Source: CAYRHN01 sp964424115
GTDB lineage: Bacteria; Chloroflexota; Anaerolineae; Anaerolineales; Anaerolineaceae
Direction of reading: 5' to 3'
DNA length: 64,000 bases
Assembly: GCA_964424115.1 (NCBI GenBank)
Contig: CAYRHN010000012.1
Location: 62,001 to 126,000 of the forward strand
The position numbers and the translations under genes were made by a program. This document shows positions 50,103 to 57,773 of the stretch, in pieces (position 1 is the stretch's first letter; each line of letters begins with the position of its first letter). A model generated the notes under the pieces. It saw only the letters and a program-made list of their open reading frames with translations. It was not told the DNA's origin and made no database searches.

Positions 50103-52484
50103 TTACAATTTGCTCTTGCCAAGACCTATTGTACCAGCAATCAGCGCCTGGCCGAGCGAAATCCCGCCGTCGTTGGTGGGAACCTGGAGGTGCCACAGCA
50201 CGCTGAAGCCGTCGGCTTGCAACAGGCGCAGCGCCGAGGTAAGCAGGCGGGTGTTCTGCCACACCCCGCCGGAGAGCGTCACCGTGCGGCAGCCGTGCTC
50301 CGCGCGCGCGGCGCGGCACAGGTCCAGGCAGAGTTGCGCGGCGCTGTTATGAAAGCGCGCTGCCAGGATGGCAGTGGAGACTCCGCCGCGCCAGTCGCGC
50401 AGCAGCCCTTCCCAGAGCGGGAGCGGGTCGAAGACCCGGCTGCCATCCGCGCCGGCGCGCAGGTCGAAGGGATACAGTCCGCTTTCCTGCGGATCGCAGG
50501 TGGCTTCCAGCTCGATGGCCGCCTGGCCTTCATACGTGGCAACCTGACGCAGCCCGATCAGCGCCGCGGCGGCGTCGAACAGGCGTCCCATGCTGGAGGT
50601 ATCCGGCGCGTTCAGGCGGCGTTCCAATTGCCCGCGCAGGGCGGTGCGCTCCTCGCCGCACAGCGCCTGGACGGGCGGCAGGTCGGCCTCCCAATCCAGC
50701 CCGGACTGCCAGAGATGGGCCAGCGCCATGCGGGCGGGTTTGCGCACGCTGGCATCCCCGCCGGGCAGGGGAGCGTAGGCCAGGTGGGCGGCGCGGATGT
50801 ATTGCGCATAGCCGCCAACCAGCGCCTCGCCGCCCCAGATCGCGCCGTCCGGGCCCAGTCCGGTGCCGTCGAAGGACAACCCGATCACCGGCTCGTCCGA
50901 CTGCCAGCCGTTATCGGCCAGGCAGGCGGCCAGGTGGGCGTGGTGGTGCTGGACGCGCACCAGCGGCAGGCCGCGTTCCTCCGCCAGGGCTTCCGCTGCG
51001 CGGGTGGCCAGGTAGTCGGGGTGCAGGTCGCAGGCGATGCACTCCGGCTGGATGCGGAACAGGCGCTGGAAATGACGGATGCCTTCCTCGAAGGAGCGCA
51101 GGGTCTCGTAATTCTCCATGTCGCCGATGTGGTGGCTGAGGAAAGCGTAATCGTCGCGCGTCAGGCAGAAGGTGTTTTTCAGCTCGGCGCCCGCTGCCAG
51201 GATGGAAGGCAGGCGGGAGGGCAGGGCGATCGAATTGGGGGCGTAGCCGCGTGCGCGGCGGATCAGGGAGGTGCGGCCTTCCACCACCCGCGCCACCGAG
51301 TCGTCTGTGCGCATGTGGATCGGGCGGTTGTGCATCAGGAAGCCGTCTGCCAGCGGGGAGAGCCGTTCCAGCCCTTCTTCGTCCAGGTAGGCGACCGGTT
51401 CTTCGCTCAGGTTGCCGGAGGTCATCACCAGTACCTCCGGGAAGCCGGGCGCCGGTTCAAGCAGCAGCAGGTGCAGGGGGGTATAGGGCAGCATGAAGCC
51501 CAGCGTGCGCTGGCCGGGGGCGGCCTGCTCCGCCACCATTGAATCGGGGCGGCGTTCCAGCAGCACCACCGGCGATTGGGGCGAGGCCAGCAGCTCCGCC
51601 TCGGCCGGGCTGACCTCCGCGTGGCGGGCGATGGTCTGCAGGTCGAAGGCCATCAGCGCAAAGGGCTTGTCCGAACGCTTCTTGCGCCGGCGCAGTTCTT
51701 CCACCGCTCGGGGATCGCAAGCGTCGCAGGCCAGGTGGAAGCCGCCCAATCCCTTGACCGCCACGATCTTGCCTGCCTTCAGCGCCTCGCGCGCCGCCTG
51801 CAGGGCAGCCTCGCCGGAAACGTCATTGCGAGCATCGTCAGAGGCGAAACGATCTCCATCCTGGGGAGGGGATTGCTTCGGGCCTGTATCCCTCGCAATA
51901 ACGTGCTCAAACCACTGGATTTGTGGCCCGCAGGTTGCGCAGGCCACCGGCTGGGCATGGAAGCGCCGGTCGCGCGGATTCTCATATTCAGCCCGGCAGT
52001 CGGGGCAAAGCGTAAACCCGCTCATGGTGGTCTTCGGCCGGTCGTAGGGGATATCGCGGATGATGGTGAAACGCGGCCCGCAGTTGGTACAATTAATGAA
52101 AGGGTAGCGGTAACGCCGGTCGGTGGGGTCGAACAGCTCGCGCCGGCAGTCCGCACAGATGGCCATGTCGGGCGAGATGGGCAGGAAGCGGCCTTCCTCG
52201 GCCTGGGAGGCCTGGATGGTGAAGCCGGCCCAGACCTGGTACGGAATTTCCTCGCTCTCCAACGCGTCAATGCGTGCCAGGGGCGGCTTTTCGGCGGGAA
52301 TAGCGCGCACGAAGCCCGTCAGCGCCTCGGGGGCTCCGAAAACCTCGATCTCCACCCCGCTGGAGGTATTGCGTACCCAGCCGGTCAGTCCGCTGCGCTC
52401 GGCCAGTCCAAAAATGAACGGGCGGAATCCCACCCCCTGGACGATCCCGCGCACCAAGACTTTCCGTCCCGCGCTCTGGGTCAT
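50103..52484 (-). CDS. hypF: Carbamoyltransferase HypF with in-frame repeat insertion
   Basis: A 793-residue enzyme making carbamoyl-adenylate and loading HypE. Domains in order: acylphosphatase (1-90, VRGIVQGVGFRPF), zinc fingers with four CxxC (CADC, CTNC, CPDC, CATC; about 108-190), YrdC-like (from about 235, KGLGGFHLACDA) and Kae1-like (HHAHLAACLA). Between zinc finger and YrdC domain, residues about 194-222 (IARDTGPKQSPPQ...ARNDVSG) are extra and are encoded by a CGTCATTGCGAG-family repeat. The start abuts the hypB stop. Confidence 0.96.
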   Translation of the reverse strand: MTQSAGRKVLVRGIVQGVGFRPFIFGLAERSGLTGWVRNTSSGVEIEVFGAPEALTGFVRAIPAEKPPLARIDALESEEIPYQVWAGFTIQASQAEEGRFLPISPDMAICADCRRELFDPTDRRYRYPFINCTNCGPRFTIIRDIPYDRPKTTMSGFTLCPDCRAEYENPRDRRFHAQPVACATCGPQIQWFEHVIARDTGPKQSPPQDGDRFASDDARNDVSGEAALQAAREALKAGKIVAVKGLGGFHLACDACDPRAVEELRRRKKRSDKPFALMAFDLQTIARHAEVSPAEAELLASPQSPVVLLERRPDSMVAEQAAPGQRTLGFMLPYTPLHLLLLEPAPGFPEVLVMTSGNLSEEPVAYLDEEGLERLSPLADGFLMHNRPIHMRTDDSVARVVEGRTSLIRRARGYAPNSIALPSRLPSILAAGAELKNTFCLTRDDYAFLSHHIGDMENYETLRSFEEGIRHFQRLFRIQPECIACDLHPDYLATRAAEALAEERGLPLVRVQHHHAHLAACLADNGWQSDEPVIGLSFDGTGLGPDGAIWGGEALVGGYAQYIRAAHLAYAPLPGGDASVRKPARMALAHLWQSGLDWEADLPPVQALCGEERTALRGQLERRLNAPDTSSMGRLFDAAAALIGLRQVATYEGQAAIELEATCDPQESGLYPFDLRAGADGSRVFDPLPLWEGLLRDWRGGVSTAILAARFHNSAAQLCLDLCRAARAEHGCRTVTLSGGVWQNTRLLTSALRLLQADGFSVLWHLQVPTNDGGISLGQALIAGTIGLGKSKL
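51820..51904. repeat. CGTCATTGCGAG-family repeat inside the hypF coding region
   Basis: It starts ACGTCATTGCGAG and ends CTCGCAATAACGT, the same inverted ends as the intergenic copy at 29407-29520. About 85 bases keep the hypF frame open and code for about 29 extra residues between two domains. Confidence 0.8.
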
Positions 52485-53156
52485 TCAGCTCCCTTTGCGC
52501 GCCTTTTCCACTTCGCTGTACAACCACTCCACCCAGTCGGATACACCCTCGCCGGTGGCGCAAGAGAGCGGGAAGCTGACCAGGCCGGGGTTGAGCATCT
52601 CCACGCCCTGGCGGAAGTAATCCATTCTGAACGGCACGTAGGGCAGCAGGTCGATCTTGTTGATGATCAGCCCGCGCAGCCCGCGGTAGATGGCCGGGTA
52701 TTTGTAGGGCTTGTCATCCCCTTCAGGGATGCTGGCGATCAGTATGTTGGCGTGCGTGCCCAGGTCGAAGGCCGCCGGACAGACCAGATTGCCGACGTTC
52801 TCGACGATGACCAGGTCCAGCGCATCCAACGGCAGCTGATCCAGCCCGCTGCGCAGCATGCCCGCGTCCAGGTGGCAATCGCCGCCGGTGTTGATCTGCA
52901 CGGCGGGCATGCCCGCCGCCAGCACCTTGTCGGCGTCGATGGTCACCGGGGCGGTGTCGCCTTCCACCACGCCGATGCGCAGGCAGGGAGCCAGGGCGCG
53001 GATGGTTTGCAGGATCAGGCTGGTCTTGCCGGCTCCGGGGGAGGCCATTAAGTTGACGGCAAAGATGCGGTGGTCATCCAGGCGGCGGCGGTTCAGCTCG
53101 GCCACCTGGTCGTTGGCATTGAGGATCTTTTCGACGATCTGTACTTTTTGGGTCAT
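52485..53156 (-). CDS. hypB: Hydrogenase nickel incorporation GTPase HypB
   Basis: A 223-residue SIMIBI-class GTPase that drives nickel insertion with HypA. P-loop SPGAGKTS (39-46), switch region GDTAPVTIDADK, metal-site region INTGGDCHLDAGML, and NKIDLLPY as base-recognition motif. The N-terminal Cys/His-rich nickel store of some HypB is absent. Its stop is directly followed by the hypF start. Confidence 0.96.
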   Translation of the reverse strand: MTQKVQIVEKILNANDQVAELNRRRLDDHRIFAVNLMASPGAGKTSLILQTIRALAPCLRIGVVEGDTAPVTIDADKVLAAGMPAVQINTGGDCHLDAGMLRSGLDQLPLDALDLVIVENVGNLVCPAAFDLGTHANILIASIPEGDDKPYKYPAIYRGLRGLIINKIDLLPYVPFRMDYFRQGVEMLNPGLVSFPLSCATGEGVSDWVEWLYSEVEKARKGS

Positions 53157-53285
53157 GGATTATCCTAACTATTCCCAGTTTTAGAGATTTCCGGAAAAAC
53201 GGTTCTTTAACACGGATCAAACGGATTTTCCCGGATAGGATGCCTTTTTTTGCAACTTCTTTTTCGTGTGTTTTGTGGTCGTCTT

Positions 53286-53654
53286 TTAGGTTTCGATCGC
53301 GATGCTGTCCACGTAGAATTCTTCTCCGGCGGCAACCTTCACCCGCGCCGAAGCGCACTTGGGGCAGGGCTTCAATTCGCCTTCCAGCGTGTATTGGTAG
53401 CCGCAGTCCAGGCAGGTCAGTTGGGCCGGGATGCGTTGAAAATGCAGCTGGGCGCCTTTGCACAGCAGCCCGTCCGGTCGTTCAGGGGAGGGTTCCGCGC
53501 TGAGGATATCCCAGTAGAATTGCACCGAGTCATCGATGATGCTGGAAAGCTGGCCGATCACCAGGTAGATGTCGGTTACCCGCGTCGCGCCGGCCTTGCG
53601 GGCGTGTTCGAGGGCAATATCAAGGATGCTTTCGGTCACTGCCAGTTCGTGCAT
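53286..53654 (-). CDS. hypA: Hydrogenase nickel metallochaperone HypA
   Basis: A 122-residue protein starting MHEL, with His2 as nickel ligand, and a zinc site formed by Cys81/Cys84 and Cys97/Cys100. It hands nickel to the large subunit with HypB. A TATAAT lies six bases before the ATG, so a leaderless transcript may start here inside the operon, 28 nt after the previous gene. Confidence 0.96.
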   Translation of the reverse strand: MHELAVTESILDIALEHARKAGATRVTDIYLVIGQLSSIIDDSVQFYWDILSAEPSPERPDGLLCKGAQLHFQRIPAQLTCLDCGYQYTLEGELKPCPKCASARVKVAAGEEFYVDSIAIET

Positions 53655-53660
53655 GCACCC

Positions 53661-53666
53661 ATTATA
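53661..53666 (-). promoter_or_regulatory. -10 box six bases before hypA
   Basis: TATAAT, then GGGTGC, then ATG at 53654. No ribosome-binding site fits. It would let the hyp genes be made apart from the hydrogenase genes upstream. Confidence 0.5.
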
Positions 53667-53682
53667 ACCGATAAAATATGTC

Positions 53683-54168
53683 TTATTCGTCTTGCTGCGC
53701 GGTGCGCAGGATCATATTGAATAATTGCACGCGCATGGTCAGCAGGCAGCTCGCCACTGCATTGGCCAGGCGGCGCATGATCACATACCCCAGCCCCTGA
53801 TCGCTCTCGCACAACTGCTCCAGGGCGACCGAATCAATGCACAGCATGCGGCAGGGCATCAGCGCCCGCCCAGAGGCCACCCGCTGGCGCACCACTGGCG
53901 TCATCGCCGACCAGCCCAGCACATCCAGCGCCTCGGCCACTGAGAGTTCGATCAACCCATGGGTGGGAACGTACATCTCCAGCTGGATGCGTCCATCCAG
54001 GAGGATATACAGGCTGTCCTCGCGCTCTCCTTCATTAAAAAGGACTTCATCCTGATCCAAGAGGCGCAACGTGGTGATGCCGGCCAGGGTTTCGATCTGT
54101 GCCGGGGTCAGGTCAAACAACCAGGGAATGGTATTCAGGTCTTCAAGCAGATCTTCTTTGGGGATCAT
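53683..54168 (-). CDS. Cyclic-nucleotide-binding-domain protein without DNA-binding domain
   Basis: About 161 residues with a Crp-type beta-roll (DEVLFNEGEREDSLYILLDGRIQLEM, here about 40-65) and a following helix, but no helix-turn-helix. The phosphate-binding RxAS motif is only partly matched (GRALMPCRM). It may sense a ligand or act through partners. The start is uncertain: ATG 54168 is used, while a TTG at 54243 would add 25 residues. It sits between fdhD and hypA in the hydrogenase cluster. Confidence 0.7.
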   Translation of the reverse strand: MIPKEDLLEDLNTIPWLFDLTPAQIETLAGITTLRLLDQDEVLFNEGEREDSLYILLDGRIQLEMYVPTHGLIELSVAEALDVLGWSAMTPVVRQRVASGRALMPCRMLCIDSVALEQLCESDQGLGYVIMRRLANAVASCLLTMRVQLFNMILRTAQQDE

Positions 54169-54345
54169 TTCGATGCAGGCCTTTGCCCGTTTGCATACAG
54201 GGGCAGTTTGAGATGGTTTGGGGGCTTTACGCGCTGCCGGCAAACGGGCATCGTTCCGCGCGGAAAGTATACCTGTTTTATCATTCTGGCGGGCTGCGGA
54301 TAAGTGTTATCTATCCTTGTCGATTGGTGATTATGTCATCAAATA

Positions 54346-55089
54346 TTAAGCGCTTAATCGCCCCGGATCGTAAAGCAGGTCAAAGCCAGTTGGGCGGGCG
54401 TGCGCGGCCAGGCTGATGCCTGCCTGCGCGGCCATCGTTACCGCCAGCGAGGTGGCCGAGCGTAACGAAATGACCAGCGGGGTGCCCATGCGACCAGCCT
54501 TTTGGAGCATATCCGCGCTGATCCGCCCGGTGGTGAGCAGGGTCATCCCCGCGCTCGATCTTCCTGCTAGCAGGCAGGCGCCGGCCAACCTGTCGAGGGT
54601 GTTGTTGCGCCCGATATCCACGCGCAGGAGGGGGTCGCCTTCCGCGTAAAGGCCTGAAGTATGCGTGCCGGGAGTGCGTTCGTGTCGCGTGCGTGTGATG
54701 AAGTCGCCTGCCATCTCCAGCACCGCCTGGGGGGAGATCGGCGCTCCCAGCGGCAGCGTTTCCAGGGAGCTTTCCAGCCCGGTAGAGGCGTTGGCCCCTG
54801 CGCAGTCGGAAGTGATGCGCCGTTGCGGAGGGCGGGACGTCCAATGGACGGTGCCGGCCAGCCAGGCGTCGATCCGCGTCCCGTCCGGGCAAACATCCAG
54901 CAGGCTGATCTCCTCGCGGGTGTGGATCACCCCCTCGTTGAAGAGAAAACCGGCGGCCAGTTCGTGCAGGTTTTCAGGCAGGCATTGCAGGGCGACCCAC
55001 TCCTGTCCATTGACGTGCAGCTGCACGCTGGCCTCTGCTGGTACTTCCAGCGGAAGTTCTTCCCATCCATTCGGGGAATAATGTTTCAT
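54346..55089 (-). CDS. fdhD: FdhD-family sulfurtransferase with a single active-site cysteine
   Basis: A 247-residue protein with the family core (ELAAGFLFNEGVI, DIGRNNTLDRLAGA, LLTTGRISADMLQKAGRMG). FdhD hands sulfur from a desulfurase to the molybdenum cofactor of formate dehydrogenase. The CxxC of the E. coli protein is replaced by SDCAGAN with only Cys96. The start at 55089 is chosen since TATAAT lies six bases upstream. No formate dehydrogenase gene is in the window, but a NuoG-like subunit and a Mo hydroxylase are. Confidence 0.9.
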   Translation of the reverse strand: MKHYSPNGWEELPLEVPAEASVQLHVNGQEWVALQCLPENLHELAAGFLFNEGVIHTREEISLLDVCPDGTRIDAWLAGTVHWTSRPPQRRITSDCAGANASTGLESSLETLPLGAPISPQAVLEMAGDFITRTRHERTPGTHTSGLYAEGDPLLRVDIGRNNTLDRLAGACLLAGRSSAGMTLLTTGRISADMLQKAGRMGTPLVISLRSATSLAVTMAAQAGISLAAHARPTGFDLLYDPGRLSA

Positions 55090-55095
55090 GAAGAA

Positions 55096-55101
55096 ATTAT
55101 A
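55096..55101 (-). promoter_or_regulatory. -10 box six bases before fdhD
   Basis: TATAAT, then TTCTTC, then ATG at 55089. Together with the lack of a ribosome-binding site it points to a leaderless transcript. Confidence 0.5.
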
Positions 55102-55122
55102 ATCCAAGCAGCCCGCCCTTAA

Positions 55123-55635
55123 TTAATACTTTTCCCCCAGCCAACGTAGAATCTGTTCGACTGCCGGTTCCACTAACGCGCGGGATTCGTCCGACAGCTC
55201 CTGCGAGAAACCGAAGTAATACCCGCGCACCGAGGCCAGCGCCGCATCGGGCGCGCGGCCGTGGATGGTCTGCACCAGCGAGAGCAGCGTGGCGGGGGTC
55301 ATGTGGTGGGTGAAGGGCGAGTTCTGGAAGGCCGGCTCTATCCGGCTGAAATGTACTTCCTCCGGCACCTGCCCGGTGTGCGCGTCCACGAAGCACACCC
55401 GCGCATAGGCAGCCACCAGGTCGGCCGTCTCCGGCAGCAATTGCAGGTCGAAGAGCAGGTCCACCGGTCGCCCGCTGGGCAATTCTTCCTCCGCCTCGGG
55501 GGAGGGGGAGGTGTTGCCGGGGTTGGGCATAAAAGGACAGCCCAGCCGCTCGGCCAGCGCAGCCAGGATATGCCAGGCCACGCCGTCGTCCTGGCGGTCA
55601 TAGTTGCCGTAACCTAAGATCAGAGTGTTTTGCAT
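55123..55635 (-). CDS. [NiFe] hydrogenase maturation endopeptidase (HyaD/HoxW type)
   Basis: A 170-residue protease that trims the large-subunit C-terminus after nickel is in place. LILGYGNYDRQDDGVAWH (5-22) holds the first metal-binding acid, FVDAH (82-86) the second and THHMTP (109-114) the histidine, as in HybD. A Pro/Glu-rich insert at about 38-57 is unusual. The start is ATG 55635; a GTG ten codons earlier is possible. It directly follows the large-subunit gene. Confidence 0.92.
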   Translation of the reverse strand: MQNTLILGYGNYDRQDDGVAWHILAALAERLGCPFMPNPGNTSPSPEAEEELPSGRPVDLLFDLQLLPETADLVAAYARVCFVDAHTGQVPEEVHFSRIEPAFQNSPFTHHMTPATLLSLVQTIHGRAPDAALASVRGYYFGFSQELSDESRALVEPAVEQILRWLGEKY

Positions 55636-55649
55636 TGGGAGTAGGAAAT

Positions 55650-55740
55650 AGAACACGGATTTCACGGTTTGAGTGGATGAACACGGATTCTTAAAAAGTA
55701 TCCGTGAAAATCCCTTCGCTCCGTGTCATCCGTGTTCTTG
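55650..55740. repeat. Intergenic inverted repeat of the ACACGGAT/ATCCGTG family
   Basis: GAACACGGATTTCACGG on the left side and CGTGTCATCCGTGTTC on the right side are inverted, with AACACGGATTC and GTATCCGTG inside. It lies between the hydrogenase large-subunit gene and its protease gene. Confidence 0.65.
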
Positions 55741-55748
55741 GTTTTCTC

Positions 55749-57173
55749 TTACCGGCTTAAGCGGTCGATCAGCTTGCCCTGCGGGTCAAGCATCTCGATC
55801 TGGATCGGCATCTGGCCGATGGCGTGCGTGGAGCAGGACAGGCAGGGATCGTAGGCGCGGATGGCGGCTTCGACCCGGTTGAGCATGCCTTCGGTCACTT
55901 TGGGACCGGTGACGTAGCGCTTGGCCACCTCGTCCACTGCATGGCTCATGGCCCAGTTATTATGCCCGGTGGAGACGATCAGGTTGACGCGCTCCAGCTG
56001 GCCGTTGGGCTTGGCAAAATAGTGGTGCAGCAGGGTGCCGCGCGGGGCCTCGATCACGCCCACGCCCGAACCCTTGAAGTCCTGGCGGGTGTTGAGTACA
56101 TCCGTCTTGAGGATGTCGGGGTCGTCCAACAGCACGGCCACGCGCTCGGCGGCGAAGAGAGCCTCGATCAGGCGGGCGTAGTGGTAGTAGAGGGTGTTCT
56201 CGACCGGCTTGCCGTGGTTGATCTGCTTGAAGATTTTCAACTCGGCATCCGCCAGCGGTGTGCTGGCGTGCTCGGCGTTGTTTATGCGCCCCAGCGGTCC
56301 CACGCGGTACGCGCCCTGCGGGAAGCCCATCTTCTTGTAGTAGGGGAACTTCAAGTAAGACCAGCTTTCCACGTGCTCGGCGGTCACGTCCAGGTAATTC
56401 TGGGCGGAGAACAGCTCCAGCAGCTTACCGTTGCGGTCGTTCAGGCGGATGTTGCCGTCATACAGCTCCAACCCGTTATCGGGGGTGGTCAGGCCGTAGT
56501 AGCCGGTGGGGAAGACGGCAAATTCATCGATCACCTGCTTATTCTTGGCGGCCCAATCTTTCATCAGGCTGATGCCGACCTGGATGGTAGCAATGGAAGC
56601 TTCCAGGCCCTTGAGGATCTCGTCGCGCTCAGCAGCCTTGAGCGATTTGTTGACGCCGCCGGGGATGGCGAAGACGGGGTGAATGCGTCGCCCGCCGAGG
56701 ATCTTGATGATGTTCTGGCCCCACTTGCGCAGTTCCACTGCCTTGACGGTCAGGGCTGGATCGGCCTGGATCAGGCCGACTACGTTGCGGATGGCCGGGT
56801 CGGCATCGAAGCCCAGGATCAGGTCGGGACCGGCCAGTTCAAAGAAGTGCATGCCGTGAGACTGGACGATCTGTCCCATGTGCATCAGCTCGCGCAGCAG
56901 GCTGGCGGGACGGGGCGGGGGGCAGCCCATCACCACATCGCCGGCTTTGGCAGCCGCCAGGTGGTGGCTGACGGGGCAAATGCCGCAGATGCGCGGGGTG
57001 ATGTAGGGCATTTCGAAGACCATGCGGCCTTCGCAGAATTTTTCGAAACCGCGGAACTCATTGACGTGCATATAAGCGCGTTCCACTTTTCCGGCATCGT
57101 TCATGTGGATGGTGACCTTGGCGTGTCCTTCGATGCGCGTGACTGGCTCGATCGTGATCTTTTGTGCAACCAT
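55749..57173 (-). CDS. [NiFe] hydrogenase large subunit, group 3 type
   Basis: A 474-residue catalytic subunit. The four nickel-binding cysteines are in RICGIC (Cys63, Cys66) and DPCLSC (Cys444, Cys447), and His450 marks the cleavage site; the remaining 24 residues would be removed by the protease. The L1/L2 forms and absence of a signal or partner with Tat peptide fit cytosolic group 3 (3c/3d) enzymes. Ribosome-binding site GGAG lies 9 nt upstream; the small subunit precedes it. Confidence 0.95.
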   Translation of the reverse strand: MVAQKITIEPVTRIEGHAKVTIHMNDAGKVERAYMHVNEFRGFEKFCEGRMVFEMPYITPRICGICPVSHHLAAAKAGDVVMGCPPPRPASLLRELMHMGQIVQSHGMHFFELAGPDLILGFDADPAIRNVVGLIQADPALTVKAVELRKWGQNIIKILGGRRIHPVFAIPGGVNKSLKAAERDEILKGLEASIATIQVGISLMKDWAAKNKQVIDEFAVFPTGYYGLTTPDNGLELYDGNIRLNDRNGKLLELFSAQNYLDVTAEHVESWSYLKFPYYKKMGFPQGAYRVGPLGRINNAEHASTPLADAELKIFKQINHGKPVENTLYYHYARLIEALFAAERVAVLLDDPDILKTDVLNTRQDFKGSGVGVIEAPRGTLLHHYFAKPNGQLERVNLIVSTGHNNWAMSHAVDEVAKRYVTGPKVTEGMLNRVEAAIRAYDPCLSCSTHAIGQMPIQIEMLDPQGKLIDRLSR

Positions 57174-57200
57174 AGTTTATTTCTCCTTATTCTTCTACCA

Positions 57201-57743
57201 TTAACGCCAGCTCAGCAGATCGCCTTCCAGCTTGGGCTTGCGCCCCTGGGCCAGTTCGGCGAGGACATGGAAAATGGCATCCGGGTCGGGCGGGCAGCCG
57301 GGCAGGAAGATATCCACCGGCACCACATCCTGCAGCGCGCGCACGCGGGTCATCTTGGCCAGCTCGGGGTCATCGGGGATCTTGCCTTCCGAGTCGGTAG
57401 ATTCGGTCTCCACATAGGCGCGGCGCAGAGCCTCTTCCAGGGTGAAGAAGTTACGCATGGCCGGAACGCCGCCGAAGACGGCGCAATCGCCAAAGGCTAC
57501 CAGCAGCTTGCAGCGCTTGCGCATGCGGTGGGCCACTTCCTCATTGGCGGTATTGTTGACCCCGCCTTCCAGGATGCCGACGTCCACGCCGCTTTCATCT
57601 GGTTCTTTCAGGTCGGTGATGGGTGTGGCGCGCAGGTCGGCCAGCTCGGCGACGGTGATGATGCGTTCGTCGATATCCAGCAGCGACATGTGGCATCCGG
57701 CGCAGCCGCACAGCCAGTCACTTGAGATTTTGGGTTTGCTCAT
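57201..57743 (-). CDS. [NiFe] hydrogenase small subunit (HoxY type)
   Basis: A 180-residue electron-transfer subunit. Cys14 and Cys17 (CAGCHMSLLD), Cys87 (GDCAVFGG) and Cys150 (PGCPPD) bind the proximal 4Fe-4S cluster. It is short and lacks the medial and distal clusters, as in HoxY and other group 3 enzymes that pass electrons to a NuoG/HoxU-like subunit. The start at 57743 has AGGAG 8 nt upstream. Confidence 0.95.
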   Translation of the reverse strand: MSKPKISSDWLCGCAGCHMSLLDIDERIITVAELADLRATPITDLKEPDESGVDVGILEGGVNNTANEEVAHRMRKRCKLLVAFGDCAVFGGVPAMRNFFTLEEALRRAYVETESTDSEGKIPDDPELAKMTRVRALQDVVPVDIFLPGCPPDPDAIFHVLAELAQGRKPKLEGDLLSWR

Positions 57744-57773
57744 TTTGGTTTCTCCTGTTCCTACCAATATTCG

